Origin: Atherix ibis
Lineage: Eukaryota; Arthropoda; Insecta; Diptera; Athericidae
Direction of reading: 5' to 3'
Assembly (NCBI GenBank): GCA_958298945.1
Contig: OY282605.1
Location: 122,260,267 to 122,324,266 of the forward strand
DNA length: 64,000 bases
A model generated the notes under the pieces. It did not search any database and was not told where the DNA came from. It was given only the letters and a program-made list of their open reading frames with translations. Made by a program: the position numbers and the translations under genes. This document shows positions 36,601-45,523 of the stretch, piece after piece. Position 1 is the stretch's first letter, and each line of letters opens with the position of its first letter.

Positions 36601-39409
36601 ATCTGTCCTTGGAAGAAGGCTCCCCTGTGAGTAACGTCATCAGAAGCTATTGATTAACGTTGTCAAATAAAAGTATTTCTCGTGTTAGATCGGATTTTGC
36701 AGTTACTGATATACTCCATCATGACAACGCCCTCTGCAGTTGAACAATGCTTCTAGAAAATAACTTTTTAAAACTATTTCTACAAGGATATTGTGCATGG
36801 ATAGGTTTAAAGGACTCTATAATTTAATTTGCTTTTTATTTATTGGTAGACTCCACATACAGTAGCTGGGGACTTGCCATATTAAGACCAAACCCATATG
36901 GGCCACATGGTGACCAGATTTTTACGGCCTAGACTGTATGGCTTAGGACTAGACCTCACAAATATATAAGGGAATCGTTAATAATTCGTAAAATATAAAA
37001 AAAAATGCATAATTAAATCAAATACATACCAAATGATAATTCCAAGGAGCAATTATATTTTTCACAAAATAGAACCATCAATCTACCTTCAGTTCCATCT
37101 AAAAATAAATTATTTTCCGGTTGGCTATCGATGAATCTGGCATTTCCTGGCAATCTCTTCCAATATAACATATACGGTTTATAAGTAAAACTTGCCAAAC
37201 GTAATGGGCGGCCATACTGATTCTTTAATTTGTTAGGAAATAAATTTACACCATTTTTAAATGTTTCATTATTTTTATAAAAAATATCTATTAAAATTGG
37301 TTTTTCATTTTGATATTTTCCACTCAACAGTGTTGTCCAGAATTGAATTAATTCATTATTAACATTTTGTAAAATAATAACATCGGGAATAACTGTAATT
37401 TAAAGTAAAAAAAAAAATATTTTAAATAATTATTGTTTTTTTGTTTTTTTTTAAAAAAAATTTGTTGATAACTCGTATAATATTATTTTTTGGTGCAAAA
37501 ACAAATTTGAAAGTCCTTATCAAATTATGGACTTAAACTGTTCTTTTCTAATACGAGGATCATTCAATAAGTCCTTAGAAAATCCGAGAAATTGCGCTCG
37601 TAGTGTCGATTTTTTTTTTGTAAGTAGCATTATCGACAGGAAAGCTGTCAAAATTTCAGTTCGATCCATAGCGTAGGTCAATTTCTATCGTCGATTAAAG
37701 TTAACGACATTTATTTGTGCATAACAATGGAAAAAAGCGAGTTTAGGGCTGTCATCAAACATCTCCATTTGAAAGGCTTAAGCCCAAAAGAAATCAAAGC
37801 CGAGTTGGATGCATTTCATGGCACAGCTGCACCTGTGTTTGCGATGGTTTACAATTCGGTGAATGAATTAAAATGTGGCCGTTCATCCACAAAAGATGAA
37901 CATCGTTCAGGACGCCCAGTTGAGGTGTCTACTTCTGAAATCATCGACAAAATCCACGATCTAATTTTGAACGATCGGCGAATTAAAGTGCGCGAATTAG
38001 TTGAGGTCACGGGCATATCACAAGGTAGAGTCGCTTCAATTTTGCATGAAAAATTGTCTGTGAAAAAAATTTCGGCAAGATGGGTTCCGCGTTTCCTCTC
38101 AGAGGAGAATAAGCGCAATCGTGTAGTGGACTCTGAGGTTATGTTGGCACTCTTTCATCGCAATCCTGCCGAATTCCTTCATCGATATGTCACTGTGGAC
38201 GAAACCTGGATACACTACTACACTCCAGAAACGAAGAAACAGTCATCACAGTTGATTTTCAAGTGTGAACGGGCTCCAAAGAAGGCAAAAACTGTTCCAT
38301 CGGCCGGAAAGGTGATGGCCACGGTCTTTTGGGATTTGCAGGGCATCATTTTTATCGACTACTTGGAAAAAGGAAAAACAATAACAGGAGCGTATTACGC
38401 GTCGTTATTACAACGGTTGAGCGAGGAAATCAAAGAGAACCGCCCCCATCTGAAGAAGAAAAAAATCCTCTTGCATCAGGACAATGCGCGTGTGCACACC
38501 TGCGCTGTTTCCATGGCCAAAATTGTGGAATTGAGAATGGAATTGTTACAGCATCCCGCTTATTCACCAGATTTGGCCCCGAGTGACTATTGTCTTTTCC
38601 CCAATCTGAACAAATGGCTTGGCGGACGACGGTTCACTTCCAACGAGGACGTCATTGCTCAAACGGATGAGTATTTTACAGAACTTCCGAAATCCTATTT
38701 CTTGGACGGGATAAAAATTTTGGAAAAACGGTTGGAAAAGTGTATAGAACTAAAAGGAGGTTATGTTGAAAAATAAAATTTTTTTTTTAAAAACAGTTTT
38801 TTTCCATCTTTTTCTAAGGATTTATTGAACGACCCTCGTACTTTTTATAACTCATAATTAATGATAATGATTTTTTTTTATAATTTATAATTCATAAATA
38901 CATATTTACCTTTAAAAAAATCATGCTGAAAGATGCTTAATAAATTTGCGTCACTTTCAAATAAAAATACAAAATTGATCCTAGAATTCCGTTGGCTTGA
39001 TTCTTGGCTAGCATTTTGAAATGCGTTTAAGAAATTTAATAATTCATTATCCAAATATATGAAACTCTAAAAATAAAAATGTTATCTATTATAATATTTA
39101 ATTTTTTTTTTTTTTGGTCTAAAATTCAAATTTATACAAATTATGTCTTACCTGACAATGACAAATTTCTATACCATTTTTAATATCATTTTGTAAATGT
39201 TTTGAATTTTTAAAAATCGTAAAAGAGATCGAATTATTTATTATGTAAAAATTGGAATTAACATTTTGAAAAATACAAACGGAAGTATAGCTCCAAAAAT
39301 ATGTTCGAACTGTTATAAGGAGAATTAATATTTAATCATTCAACCGAACAGATAATATTCCTATGAGAGTAATACCAATAAAATGAAGCAGTTTTGTTGA
39401 CGATGACAT
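22156..39409 (-). CDS. ionotropic receptor (IR), 11 exons, Ir21a-like
   Basis: A chemosensory or thermosensory ligand-gated channel subunit of the variant glutamate receptor family in the dendritic membrane. Exons, 5' to 3' on the minus strand: 39376-39409, 39152-39309, 38910-39066, 37030-37392, 33953-34061, 33785-33862, 24721-25041, 24537-24639, 22746-22854, 22448-22632, 22156-22347. Every junction is GT..AG, phases agree throughout, and the joined frame is about 602 codons ending TAG. Order seen: N-terminal domain, S1 ligand lobe, TM1 (about 312-336), pore loop, TM2 ending GGGLSSILTIP, S2 lobe, TM3 (about 569-598). The wording TRTGITCLVP, SILTIP, FSIERLPYG and EDIYF suggests Ir21a to me, but it is shorter than the roughly 840-residue fly Ir21a. 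Exon 1 (66-bp first intron) is the least certain part. All other breaks in the gene are transposon-filled introns. Confidence 0.85.
23032..24320 (+). mobile_element. family E mariner (KEQ type), copy A, dead
   Basis: TA-flanked, ends CGAGGGTCATTCAACAAGTA / AATGACCCTCG. The transposase would start MEKEQNRSVIRFFF at 23211; a T-run frameshift follows at once, then a 1-bp loss near 23434, and Tyr to TAG at 23845 (HID*LEKC). The second catalytic Asp motif HHDNAPAH is deleted (23955-23965), and the SPDLAPCDY region is followed by a 51-bp direct duplication (23991-24068). It keeps the 20 bp near 23270 that copies B and C lack. Lies in IR intron 8. Confidence 0.92.
24721..25041 (-). other. IR gene exon 7: TM1, pore and TM2
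   Basis: 107 codons: WLLPIQPFAWSLWLGVL (TM1), REAIFLGTQYVTRIFLSQSI (pore region), ILVAANLITSIMIGNSYGGG (TM2). SYGGGLSSILT stands where ionotropic glutamate receptors have SYTANLAAFLT. Acceptor TTTTAAG and donor CCCAG|GTGAAT. The upstream intron 6 is 8.7 kb and full of transposons. Confidence 0.9.
25465..25510. repeat. perfect 20-bp foldback
   Basis: TTAGATTACACCTTTTTCTT, spacer TAGGTG, AAGAAAAAGGTGTAATCTAA. Exact 20-bp arms in IR intron 6, at the edge of an IS630-like remnant. Confidence 0.92.
25511..26405 (-). pseudogene. IS630-like (RGGHL-type) transposon remnant, copy 2
   Basis: The minus strand from about 25870 down reads LSDEAHFDLAGFANKQNSHN, then WGTENPQLIHRRPLNPHRVT, VWCGI*AGGIIEPYFLECAG. 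This is the DDE domain start (first Asp in SDEAHF) through the conserved beta strands. Stops and frameshifts are frequent, and the C-terminal RGGHL part is not visible. The 26385-26405 sequence (AACAGCACCCTATATA) may be an end. Confidence 0.65.
26540..27370 (-). mobile_element. jockey-type LINE reverse transcriptase fragment
   Basis: Minus-strand reading in shifting frames: SYRPISLLP-like TVQYISSQFSQKSLKK (near 27060), HHFGLCSEHF, CHQVVDLIASSLEKIEYC, GVFLDLKFDRIWQPGLSRNL, and AGVPQGSIL (26690-26720). This is the order of the jockey-clade reverse transcriptase palm. The first catalytic Asp block (FLDVAQAFDRVW) reads FLDLKFDRIW. The FADD block is lost. Lies in IR intron 6, same strand as the gene. 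Confidence 0.65.
28411..28460. repeat. perfect 17-bp foldback
   Basis: TATCAGTTTACGGTTGT, 16-nt spacer, ACAACCGTAAACTGATA. The outer flanks (TTAT / ATAATAA) extend it imperfectly. Confidence 0.88.
28600..29170 (+). pseudogene. IS630-like (RGGHL-type) remnant, copy 3
   Basis: Plus strand near 28700-28790 reads VRYVKRQNFHIRGSKNPHVT. This is the VNKQNFRxWxxENPxVTVEKPLHP segment downstream of the first Asp. Near 28985-29030 come CNVTPLDFFL-like bases (AATGTGACGCCGCTTGACTT), the third acidic motif. Much of the middle is lost. Lies in IR intron 6. Confidence 0.6.
29197..30447 (+). mobile_element. family E mariner, copy B, with local inversion
   Basis: The 3' end AATGACCCTCG|TA is intact; the 5' end is eroded (CAATTCAATAAGTATTTAG). 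Open from 29703 to 30383 (226 residues) with VDETW, HHDNAPAH and SPDLAPCDY all present. The N-terminal half has a 20-bp deletion near 29428 (shared with copy C). At 29728-29739, 12 bp (ATGTGGTCTCAC) are the reverse complement of the sequence at the same place in copy A, with 16 bp lost beside it. It cannot make full-length transposase. Confidence 0.92.
31430..32598 (+). mobile_element. rosa-like mariner, chimeric with an inverted 5' end
   Basis: Leader and MENWRTFERIKNDCNAFI at about 31527, then frame breaks. An open stretch 31645-32262 covers GHRAHQ-like linker, ISIGSCHSIF, VRRVAAKFVPKLLNFDQKQH, VITGDESWAYS and HYKFLPQGRTVKKEYY. HHKNAAAHTSLLVREFLAKK (Asp to Lys at the second catalytic site), YSPDLAP then a stop. 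From 32397 to 32598 the sequence is the reverse complement of the 5' 200 bp of the internally deleted copies, ending at an inverted 5' terminus ACACACCTCG|TA. In IR intron 6. Confidence 0.85.
32605..33600 (+). mobile_element. LINE reverse transcriptase fragment with FADD box
   Basis: Around 32700-32770 the plus strand reads in shifting frames FDISKAFDRVWHSGLL-like (ttgaaggacttgacagagtt, then TGGCTTTTATCGAAAATGCA). Then INAGIPRDLSPILIFLYYFY (GIPQGSxLxPxLF block), HRFADDSNLSFLYSF (FADD catalytic box, 32930-32975) and, near 33240-33330, LEHRRNVSYLSLFYRIFH. That last motif is typical of CR1/jockey-like LINE C-termini. Many stops. In IR intron 6. Confidence 0.65.
33785..34061 (-). other. IR gene exons 5-6: S1 ligand-binding lobe
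   Basis: Exon 5 reads DEEGTWGDLYDNRTATG then SRRVDVAIGSLYM. Exon 6 reads WYQHFKFFDYSASITRTG, then ITCLVPVP. The split Trp codon (TG|G) and split Asp codon (G|AT) are restored exactly. The conserved EGxWG, ADxAIG-like and SRxGxTCLVP-like features are diagnostic for IRs. The 90-bp intron between these exons is the only other short intron in the first half of the gene. Confidence 0.88.
34214..35130 (-). pseudogene. IS630-like (RGGHL-type) element, copy 4
   Basis: Minus strand: 35128-34800 reads AVKACALDETKLRSYRAWLR and RQTEPAVKNLIDKF, then TSSVQNIPTI (HTH part). 34730-34560 gives ELKPPDHFQR*NFADWIIEH then FHKKIIFLDKVHF (first Asp). After a deletion of the central DDE region the end RIRGGHLPNIVFYS* is at 34320-34360. 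The end TATATAGGGTCTCTCAATAG at 34214 resembles the end at 45301. The 34557-34763 plus-strand open frame is a shadow of this. In IR intron 4. Confidence 0.7.
35254..36518 (-). mobile_element. family E mariner, copy C, nearly intact
   Basis: Full-length, TA-flanked, minus orientation in IR intron 4 (same strand as the gene). The 255-residue open frame at 35318-36085 carries HHILHEELGMRKLSARWVPR, VTVDETWIHWY, HHDNAPAQT and SPDLAPCDY: a complete DD34D triad. Only two lesions separate it from a full protein: a 7-bp deletion in the second HTH (near 36085) and the 20-bp deletion near 36285 shared with copy B. Confidence 0.93.
37554..38838 (+). mobile_element. family K mariner, intact copy
   Basis: 1285 bp, flanked by TA on both sides, starting CGAGGATCATTCAATAAGTC and ending TTATTGAACGACCCTCG. 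The only element in the window with a complete uninterrupted transposase frame. Inserted in intron 3 of the IR gene on the opposite strand. Confidence 0.95.
37727..38776 (+). CDS. mariner transposase (DD34D, irritans group), intact
   Basis: Catalyses cut-and-paste transposition at TA sites. I start it at MEKSEFRAVIKHLHL (the ATG 12 bp upstream adds MCIT only); 349 residues, the normal mariner length. The first HTH covers residues 1-50 and the second about 70-110 (LVEVTGISQGRVASIL), followed by WVPR. Catalytic residues: Asp in VTVDETW, Asp in HQDNAR, and Asp in SPDLAPSDY, with exactly 34 residues between the second and third. Ends GGYVEK. Sister copies at 4903 and 59711 are broken. Single changes such as ELKCGRSS and QLIFKCERA differ from all sisters, so activity is possible but unproven. 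Confidence 0.93.
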   Translation: MEKSEFRAVIKHLHLKGLSPKEIKAELDAFHGTAAPVFAMVYNSVNELKCGRSSTKDEHRSGRPVEVSTSEIIDKIHDLILNDRRIKVRELVEVTGISQGRVASILHEKLSVKKISARWVPRFLSEENKRNRVVDSEVMLALFHRNPAEFLHRYVTVDETWIHYYTPETKKQSSQLIFKCERAPKKAKTVPSAGKVMATVFWDLQGIIFIDYLEKGKTITGAYYASLLQRLSEEIKENRPHLKKKKILLHQDNARVHTCAVSMAKIVELRMELLQHPAYSPDLAPSDYCLFPNLNKWLGGRRFTSNEDVIAQTDEYFTELPKSYFLDGIKILEKRLEKCIELKGGYVEK

Positions 39410-39699
39410 TGATTCCAAATAATGAGTAAGCATCCTTCGACAAATTTTTTTTTTATATCCTTTCACTGTCGATATGCTGAGAACAGGAGATGCTAGCAAA
39501 TAGTAAGCTTCACTTTGAAATGCCAACAGTCGATTATCGTTTTCATTATTATTTTCTAGGGGATTTTCCGGAAATTTCACTTTTCTTTGTAATAAATTTT
39601 CTGTACTTTTTTTTTTGTTTTTTTTTTGATTTTTCCGGATGTCGTTTATCGTCAATCGTTTGTTGTTTTGTCGTTTTCATAATTACCCAGGGGTAAACA

Positions 39700-40739
39700 A
39701 GCAACCTAAGGTCGATGAATTATTCACTTGAGACAGGCAACTTGACTTTTAAACAATGACTGCTTAAGTTGTATAATTTTCCATTCCAAGTTCCAGTTCA
39801 CTTGTATCGTTTAGAGGGAATTATTTAGTTGAATGCATGTGCAACTCTATGCATTTTCAACAAAATGCACTCACGATACAAACTCGACGAATATTCAAAT
39901 TTCTCTGCAATTTTTTTACAAAAATATTTCCTCTTTTATATTTTAATATAATTAACTTTTCCACGTCAGTCTTATTATTTTATTGGATAAGCATTTTCAT
40001 TATTATTAAAGTAATTTATTCATAACAATTTCAATCAGTCCTGTAAATTTACTGACATATATGTACTCGTATACTATGATATAAAATATTTATAAATCCG
40101 CATAGTAAAACAATCAATTTAGCCGTTAATAGTTTGCTCAATAAAACGATTTCGACATGTACATTATTAATAATTCCAACATACTAATAATTATTCAATT
40201 TAAGATATTCTGATATTGTGTAATGGGATTACATTATTTTAAAAGGATATGACAATTTTAATATTTAATGAAAATTATTTTTACAGCCTATTATGTAATT
40301 TTCTAATTAATTATTAGTAATAGTATTTGTATCAGTTGACATGAGTTTTTCTTTACAATTAGGTAAAATTTTACTTTTTATATGATGATTTATTGAAAAA
40401 AAAATTGATTCAGATCTAAGAAAAAAATGGAAGCAAAAAATATTAAATACAGAAAATTAATTATCAAAAAATAATAATTTTTTATATACAATATTTAATG
40501 AGAATTTTCAATTTAATGTTTGTTAACAGACAAAAAATGGAATTACCTTTTTATGGAGGTAATTGAGCAAAAACGTCTTTTGAAAAGTATCTCAAAAGGT
40601 TTAGGATCCTCTGAAGCCTTTAGAGGATTCCATCAATAACAGAAGAAAAAAACAATTAATAAGTAATCAGTAAATTGGCTTAAAATGCGCTAGATTCACT
40701 TTAATGAAAAATACTAAATTCCGAATTTAGTGCCATAAA
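39700..40739. other. 5' flank of the IR gene, no gene seen
   Basis: AT-rich DNA upstream of the IR start; any IR promoter would be here. A 62-codon open frame (39837-40025) has no motif. I cannot identify a TATA box or initiator with confidence. Confidence 0.4.
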
Positions 40740-40741
40740 TA

Positions 40742-41666
40742 CGAGGTCTGTTCAAAAACTATCGCGAATTTGGAATTTCCGCGGGTTGCGTATATTAGAT
40801 TTTCGAATTTTATGGCGTTATGTTGGTACTTATGTCTCTCTCTTATGCTGGTAAGTTCGGCCATTTGAAATGTTCAGTTAATTTCTGACAGCTGCTTTGC
40901 TTGCACGTGTTTTGGCTCGTCTTCGATTTTTGCCCATTTTCGACCAAAAACAGCATCGCATTAACATTGCTAAGGAGCTGTTGGACTCTGTTCGGGATGA
41001 CCCAAATTTACTCCAGAGGGTCATAGCTGGTGATAAATCATGGGATGGAAACCAAAGCTCAATCATCCCAATTGAAGCTGTCGCACTAGCCAAGCCCGAA
41101 AAAAGCGCTCCAAGCTCGATCGAATGTGAAGGTTTTGCTTACAGTTTTTTTCGATTGCAGGGTAGTGGTGCATTATGAGTTCTTCCCACAGGGTAGAACG
41201 GTCAATAAGGAATATTACCTGCAAGTTATGCGCAAGTTGCGTGAAGCAATCCGCCAGAAACGCCCGGATTTGTGGAAGAACAAAAATTGGCTTTTGCACC
41301 ATGATAACGCCCCAGCTCACGCATCGTTGCTTGTGCGTAAATTTTTGGCCAAAAACAATATACTAATAATGCCGCAGCCACCGTATTCCCCAAATCTGGC
41401 CCCTTGTGACTTTTTCTTATTCCCGAAACTGAAGAGCCCCTTGAAAGGACGACGGCACGCTACGATTGAGGAAATAAAGACGGCATCGAAGAAGGAGCTG
41501 AACAAGATCACAAAAAATTATTGTTTGAAGTGCTTCGAGGATTGGGAAAAAACGTTGGCACAAGTGTATTATATCTGGTGGGGATTACTTTGAAGGAGAC
41601 AAAATAGATATTCATGAATAAATAAATAATTTTTGAAAAAACACGATACTTTTTGAACAGATCTTG
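40742..41666 (+). mobile_element. rosa-like mariner, internally deleted copy
   Basis: 925 bp, TA-flanked, CGAGGTCTGTTCAAAAACTA to GAACAGATCTTG. It carries the same N-terminal deletion junction (leader, then FDQKQHRINIAKELLDS near 40940) as the copy at 12956. After a broken middle (VIAGDKSWD, Glu to Lys) it is open at 41126-41593: VVHYEFFPQGRTVNKEYYLQ, HHDNAPAHASLLVRKFLAKN, YSPNLAPCDFFLF, CFEDWEKTLAQ. Second Asp present; the third-site context reads SPNLAPCDF, retaining the Asp of CDF. Confidence 0.88.
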
Positions 41667-42299
41667 TACAAAAATATATCTGGAGCAGGTAGAACACTAG
41701 TTCCGGAAAATATAGACCACCCTTTGCTATATCCAATAGAGAAAAATGGAAAGATATAATGGATTTGTTTAAATTTATTCCTCCTATTCTATCTTATTAA
41801 TTTTACATATCTTTAAAAAAAACTACATTTATATTTATTCATTCTATCATGTTTATTTAAATTTTTTAATTAAATCACATTTCGCCAGTTTCTGTTTTAA
41901 GGAGTTAATCGATTTAGCACGTGAGCGGCCCGTTTCTCGACTACAAAATTAAATTACTCTAAAAATATATAAGACAAAGTACACACTTTCTACTCCTCGT
42001 CCTGAAATTGTTATTATTAAAATAGATAAAACTAGCTATTTTTATTATTACATATAAGATTAAATAAAAACTATTATTAAAAAAAGACACACAGTATTTT
42101 TTTTAATACACAGAAAAAAAAGGATTTTTTTAAACACAGAAATACGGGTCCTTCGATATTAATAATCCTATTAGACTAAAATCATATTAGACTATGCTAA
42201 GATATTATATGTAAGCCTTTTAGATGCCAACTAGAATATTTTATTCTCATTTTAGTTTGCATCAATAACATGCTGAGGTAATAACATGATAATGAAGTA

Positions 42300-42960
42300 G
42301 AAATCCGCACAAGACCAAGGGTGGGATTTTAAGCCACTAAAACCACAGCCTCCCAAGCCACGTTTGAGTCCAAAATTAGGCTCACAATGTTCTCCAGCGG
42401 CAAGGGCTTGCTAACCCACTTCTGTACCTCCTCTCTTTCCACTCCAGAATTGGATGCATTAAAAGAAGACATGTTCCGCGCTCTCCATCGCCCTGTCACA
42501 CGAAGGGCACTTTTGGCTATACTCCAATCTAAAGCGGTATTACTTAGTCCAAAAGAATATACGTCCCGTGAACAATTGAAATGGATAGGAGCCAACCTCA
42601 CCATGTCGTCAATCTATCTATGGACCCACCATAGGAAGAAGCCTATGAGTTCAGAGTCCCAACGATTTTATCACTGCCATCTGGATTTTTTGCTTTCTTC
42701 TGTATAAGCTTCGCATCGCACCACCGCATTTCTCTGACTTCTCTGTCGGTATAGCGTCCGTTCCTCATCCACAACGATTTTAATCGGTGTCATTCTGGAT
42801 ACCCTCAATATGCTCCTACGATAGACTGATACAATTCTCAGTGTGTAGATTGCTTGACTCAGCACATTCTTTAAAATTGGTGCAGCATAGAGCAGCATTG
42901 ATCTACGACAGTCTCCAACAGGACCTTCCTAATCTGTCCTAGGTGCAAATGCAGAGGTCA
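42300..42960 (-). mobile_element. R1-type LINE C-terminal remnant
   Basis: The minus strand at 42671-42898 reads LLYAAPILKNVLSQAIYTLR and VSVYRRSILRV, then MTPIKIVVDEERTLYRQRSQ. This parallels the LLYGAPVW, QRxxxIRVxxAYRTVS, PIDxLAxER block of the R1 fragment at 45366. SRWQ, then 42329-42604 MVRLAPIHFNCSRDVYSFGL, follow in other frames. Decayed, with no 3' UTR recognised. Confidence 0.55.
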
Positions 42961-43095
42961 CCAATTCGGTTTGTTTACTTTTAAAATTTTGAAGTCGCTG
43001 TTTCCTTATTAGAGTACTGACACAGTCTCACCACTTTGACCTTAGTTCAAATAAAAGATGTGTATTGTTTTGCCTTTAAGAAAATTTCATTTTTC
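42950..43095 (+). repeat. single copy of the ~165-bp repeat unit
   Basis: GTCACCAATTCGGTTTGTTTAC, then TTTTGAAGTCGCTGTTTCCTTA, then TCTCACCACTTTGACCTTAG, then TTCAAATAAAA matches the repeat unit found in tandem at 47018-47450. Diverged, with one copy here. Confidence 0.6.
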
Positions 43096-43099
43096 GCTT

Positions 43100-45298
43100 A
43101 CTTTTAAAAGTTTTGATTGTATGAGTAACTCAATAGTCAAAAATATCTTGTTTTAGGCAGATTGTTTATTGTCATAGCAATAAATGTTATTTTAGCAAAT
43201 TTACATAACAAATCTCAAAAACCGGCACATATACACGTATTACCTGGCTCTCGACCTGGCCCTCGTTCAAAATTTTTAGCGTCACGATTTTTTTTCTTCC
43301 GGCTAGGTCTGTTTATTTCATGTTTTTGATAGTGATTAAATGAAAATTTTTGAAATCGTTTAATTCGGTAAACAAAAGAACGATTAGCTACCCTCTTAAT
43401 ATTAGACTTTGTGGTATAAGGCAGAATGGAAAATATTTTACAATATAAAAGAAGTGAACATAATTAAAGAATTCAGTTTAAAAATGTATTCTCCAATCAA
43501 AGCGGATATTAGCAAATTTAAAAGAATAAGTCGAAATAGTTTTGCAATAAAATAATTGAAATCCTATGTAAGGAAATTTATTTTTTTGTTTGTTAATAAT
43601 TAAAACTATTATTGTAAAAATCAATTTTAAATTTTGAAAAATATTTGATAAATATAATCGTTCGTATATGAATATAAACTCAAAGTAAGAATGGAAAAAC
43701 GTTTTTATGAAATTTCTCTACATTTTTGTACGATAAAAAATAAAATCGAACAAAAATTTCTAATACTCGCATCAATAAAAAAAACATCACTAAATGACTG
43801 ATGTGCATCCTTCATCCTTTGTGTTTATAAGTATTCACTTTAAGTGCAATCGTTTTCTTTTATGTGTTTATTCTACATTTTGTATAAACATACTTTAAGA
43901 AATCTCATTGCATTCATACTGCAGTGGTAAGTCAACTGGAAAAAGTGTTGAAAGTAAAATTTTATTTTGATATTGAAAAGAGATTTGTTTGCTTAAAGTT
44001 TTTACAATAAAAATGCAAACAAACAAAAAAAATCAGTGCACTGCTACAATCCACAACATTTATTTCACTTTCTTTTTCAAAAGTAAACTATGCTCTTACT
44101 AGCGTACATAGCAGAAGAATAAACATAAAAATGAACAAAATTTCTTTTCACAGACAAAAAGTACGATTATTAAATAAAGTTTGTTAGGTGTTTACCTAAA
44201 TAAAATATTTGAAAATAAATTTAATATACAAAATGCATGTTTTTGTTCAATTGAAAAAATACTGTTTAATCTTTTAAAACTAAATGACTTGAAAAACGTT
44301 TAAAACAAATCCAAAGAAAAATTTAAGTAATTCTACTTTAATAGAAAAAGATTTTGCGTTAATTTACCATTACACGAATTTCAGATTCAATAACTTTCAA
44401 TGAAGACTTCCAATCAACTTGTATGGCAAATGCATAAATACTCGAAAATATCTTACTTAGTAACTTCAATACATCCTTACATATGAGAAATTTAATTTAC
44501 CAATGTAATCCCATAAACTTGAATAATTTACCTATTCCAGTTGGTACTAGTACAATTTTCAGTTTAGGTTCATTCAATCTTAGGTTAGGCATTTGCAATC
44601 AAAATTCCAATAATTATTGTTAGCCTATTTCTAGACCAACCGACATTTCTGAAGCATTTATTACTGAACGGAATATGAAGCACAATGCCTTGGACTCATC
44701 CGGATTTTGATATTCGATAATTGTTTAAGTAAATTCCATTAATTGAATAAAAGACTCCATTTGATTGAAAATCAATTAACTAACAATAAGCCAAGACGAT
44801 AGTCCAAATTGATTCCAAATCTGCAAAAAATTGATTTCGAAGTTCATTTTCGAAAGAATGTCAAAGAAAAAAGAAAAATATTCAATTCCTATTTACTAGC
44901 CAAATATCAATAATGACGCGTCAATTTTAATTATGAAAAGTTTTAAAAAATTTTGACTAATTCTATTTTTATTGAGAGTTAAAAAAAAACCCAAATTAAA
45001 AATATTATTTCCAACCAAATTTCAAGACCTTGTTTAGGTACACATGAAATTAGGTCAATGCAGCATTATGTAGGTCAATTAGCCAATTTGCTTAGAATTT
45101 TTTTTTTAATATTTAAAAAAAGCATATTTATTTATAGATTAAAATCAATTATATGAAATACGGATTTAGTTATAGAGTCGGGTAATTAGCCTATCATGTA
45201 AAGGTAGTTCAATAACACGGTTTATTAACTTAGGAATTAATTTTGTGTACAAATGACTACAAGGACACAAAATGAACAGATTTAGTTTCTTTTATAAA
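43100..45298. other. no gene recognised, AT-rich
   Basis: About 2.2 kb of AT-rich sequence without coding motifs, transposon ends or long inverted repeats that I could recognise. Confidence 0.5.
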
Positions 45299-45365
45299 TA
45301 TAGGGTTTTTCAATAAGAGTGATATGATTTCTAAGTTTTTTTTATTTTTTAAGTTTAGATTAATG

Positions 45366-45523
45366 AGGTACAGGGGAAAACCTTCAAAAGGTACTCGCCT
45401 GGAAGACGTTCTGCCTGCCAGGCGAGTTATGCGGGATTTTTACCTCGCTAAAACCTACCTGTACCTCTATCCTAGGTTCCCTGTACCTCTACGATGGTGG
45501 CCCGGTGGCACTCTTTGTAAATA
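45366..45523 (-). repeat. structured 3' UTR of the R1 fragment
   Basis: Contains a 10-bp stem ACTCGCCTGG / CCAGGCGAGT (45393-45402 with 45418-45427) with a 15-nt loop, two AGGTACAGG direct repeats, and an outer pairing of GAGGTACAGGG (45366) with CCCTGTACCTC near 45481-45491. LINE 3' UTR folds are known recognition elements for target-primed reverse transcription; that role is inferred here. Confidence 0.7.

Larger units (their letters stand above)
37030..39409 (-). other. IR gene exons 1-4: amino-terminal domain and start of S1
   Basis: ATG at 39409 opens MSSSTKLLHFI. A 66-bp intron removes an in-frame TAA. Exon 2 gives VRTYFWSYTSVCIFQ to CHCQ, exon 3 NFLNAFQNASQES to HDFF, exon 4 VIPDVIILQN to CSLELSF, containing RPLRLASFTYKPYMLYW at the start of the ligand lobe. 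An alternative upstream ATG at 39433 is in frame. The intact family K mariner (37554-38838) lies in intron 3, antisense to the gene. Confidence 0.8.

Noticed and set aside
36519..36770. Two HHDNAL-like stretches as a further mariner
   Set aside because: Only CCATGACAACGCCCT is shared; no other transposase motif nearby.
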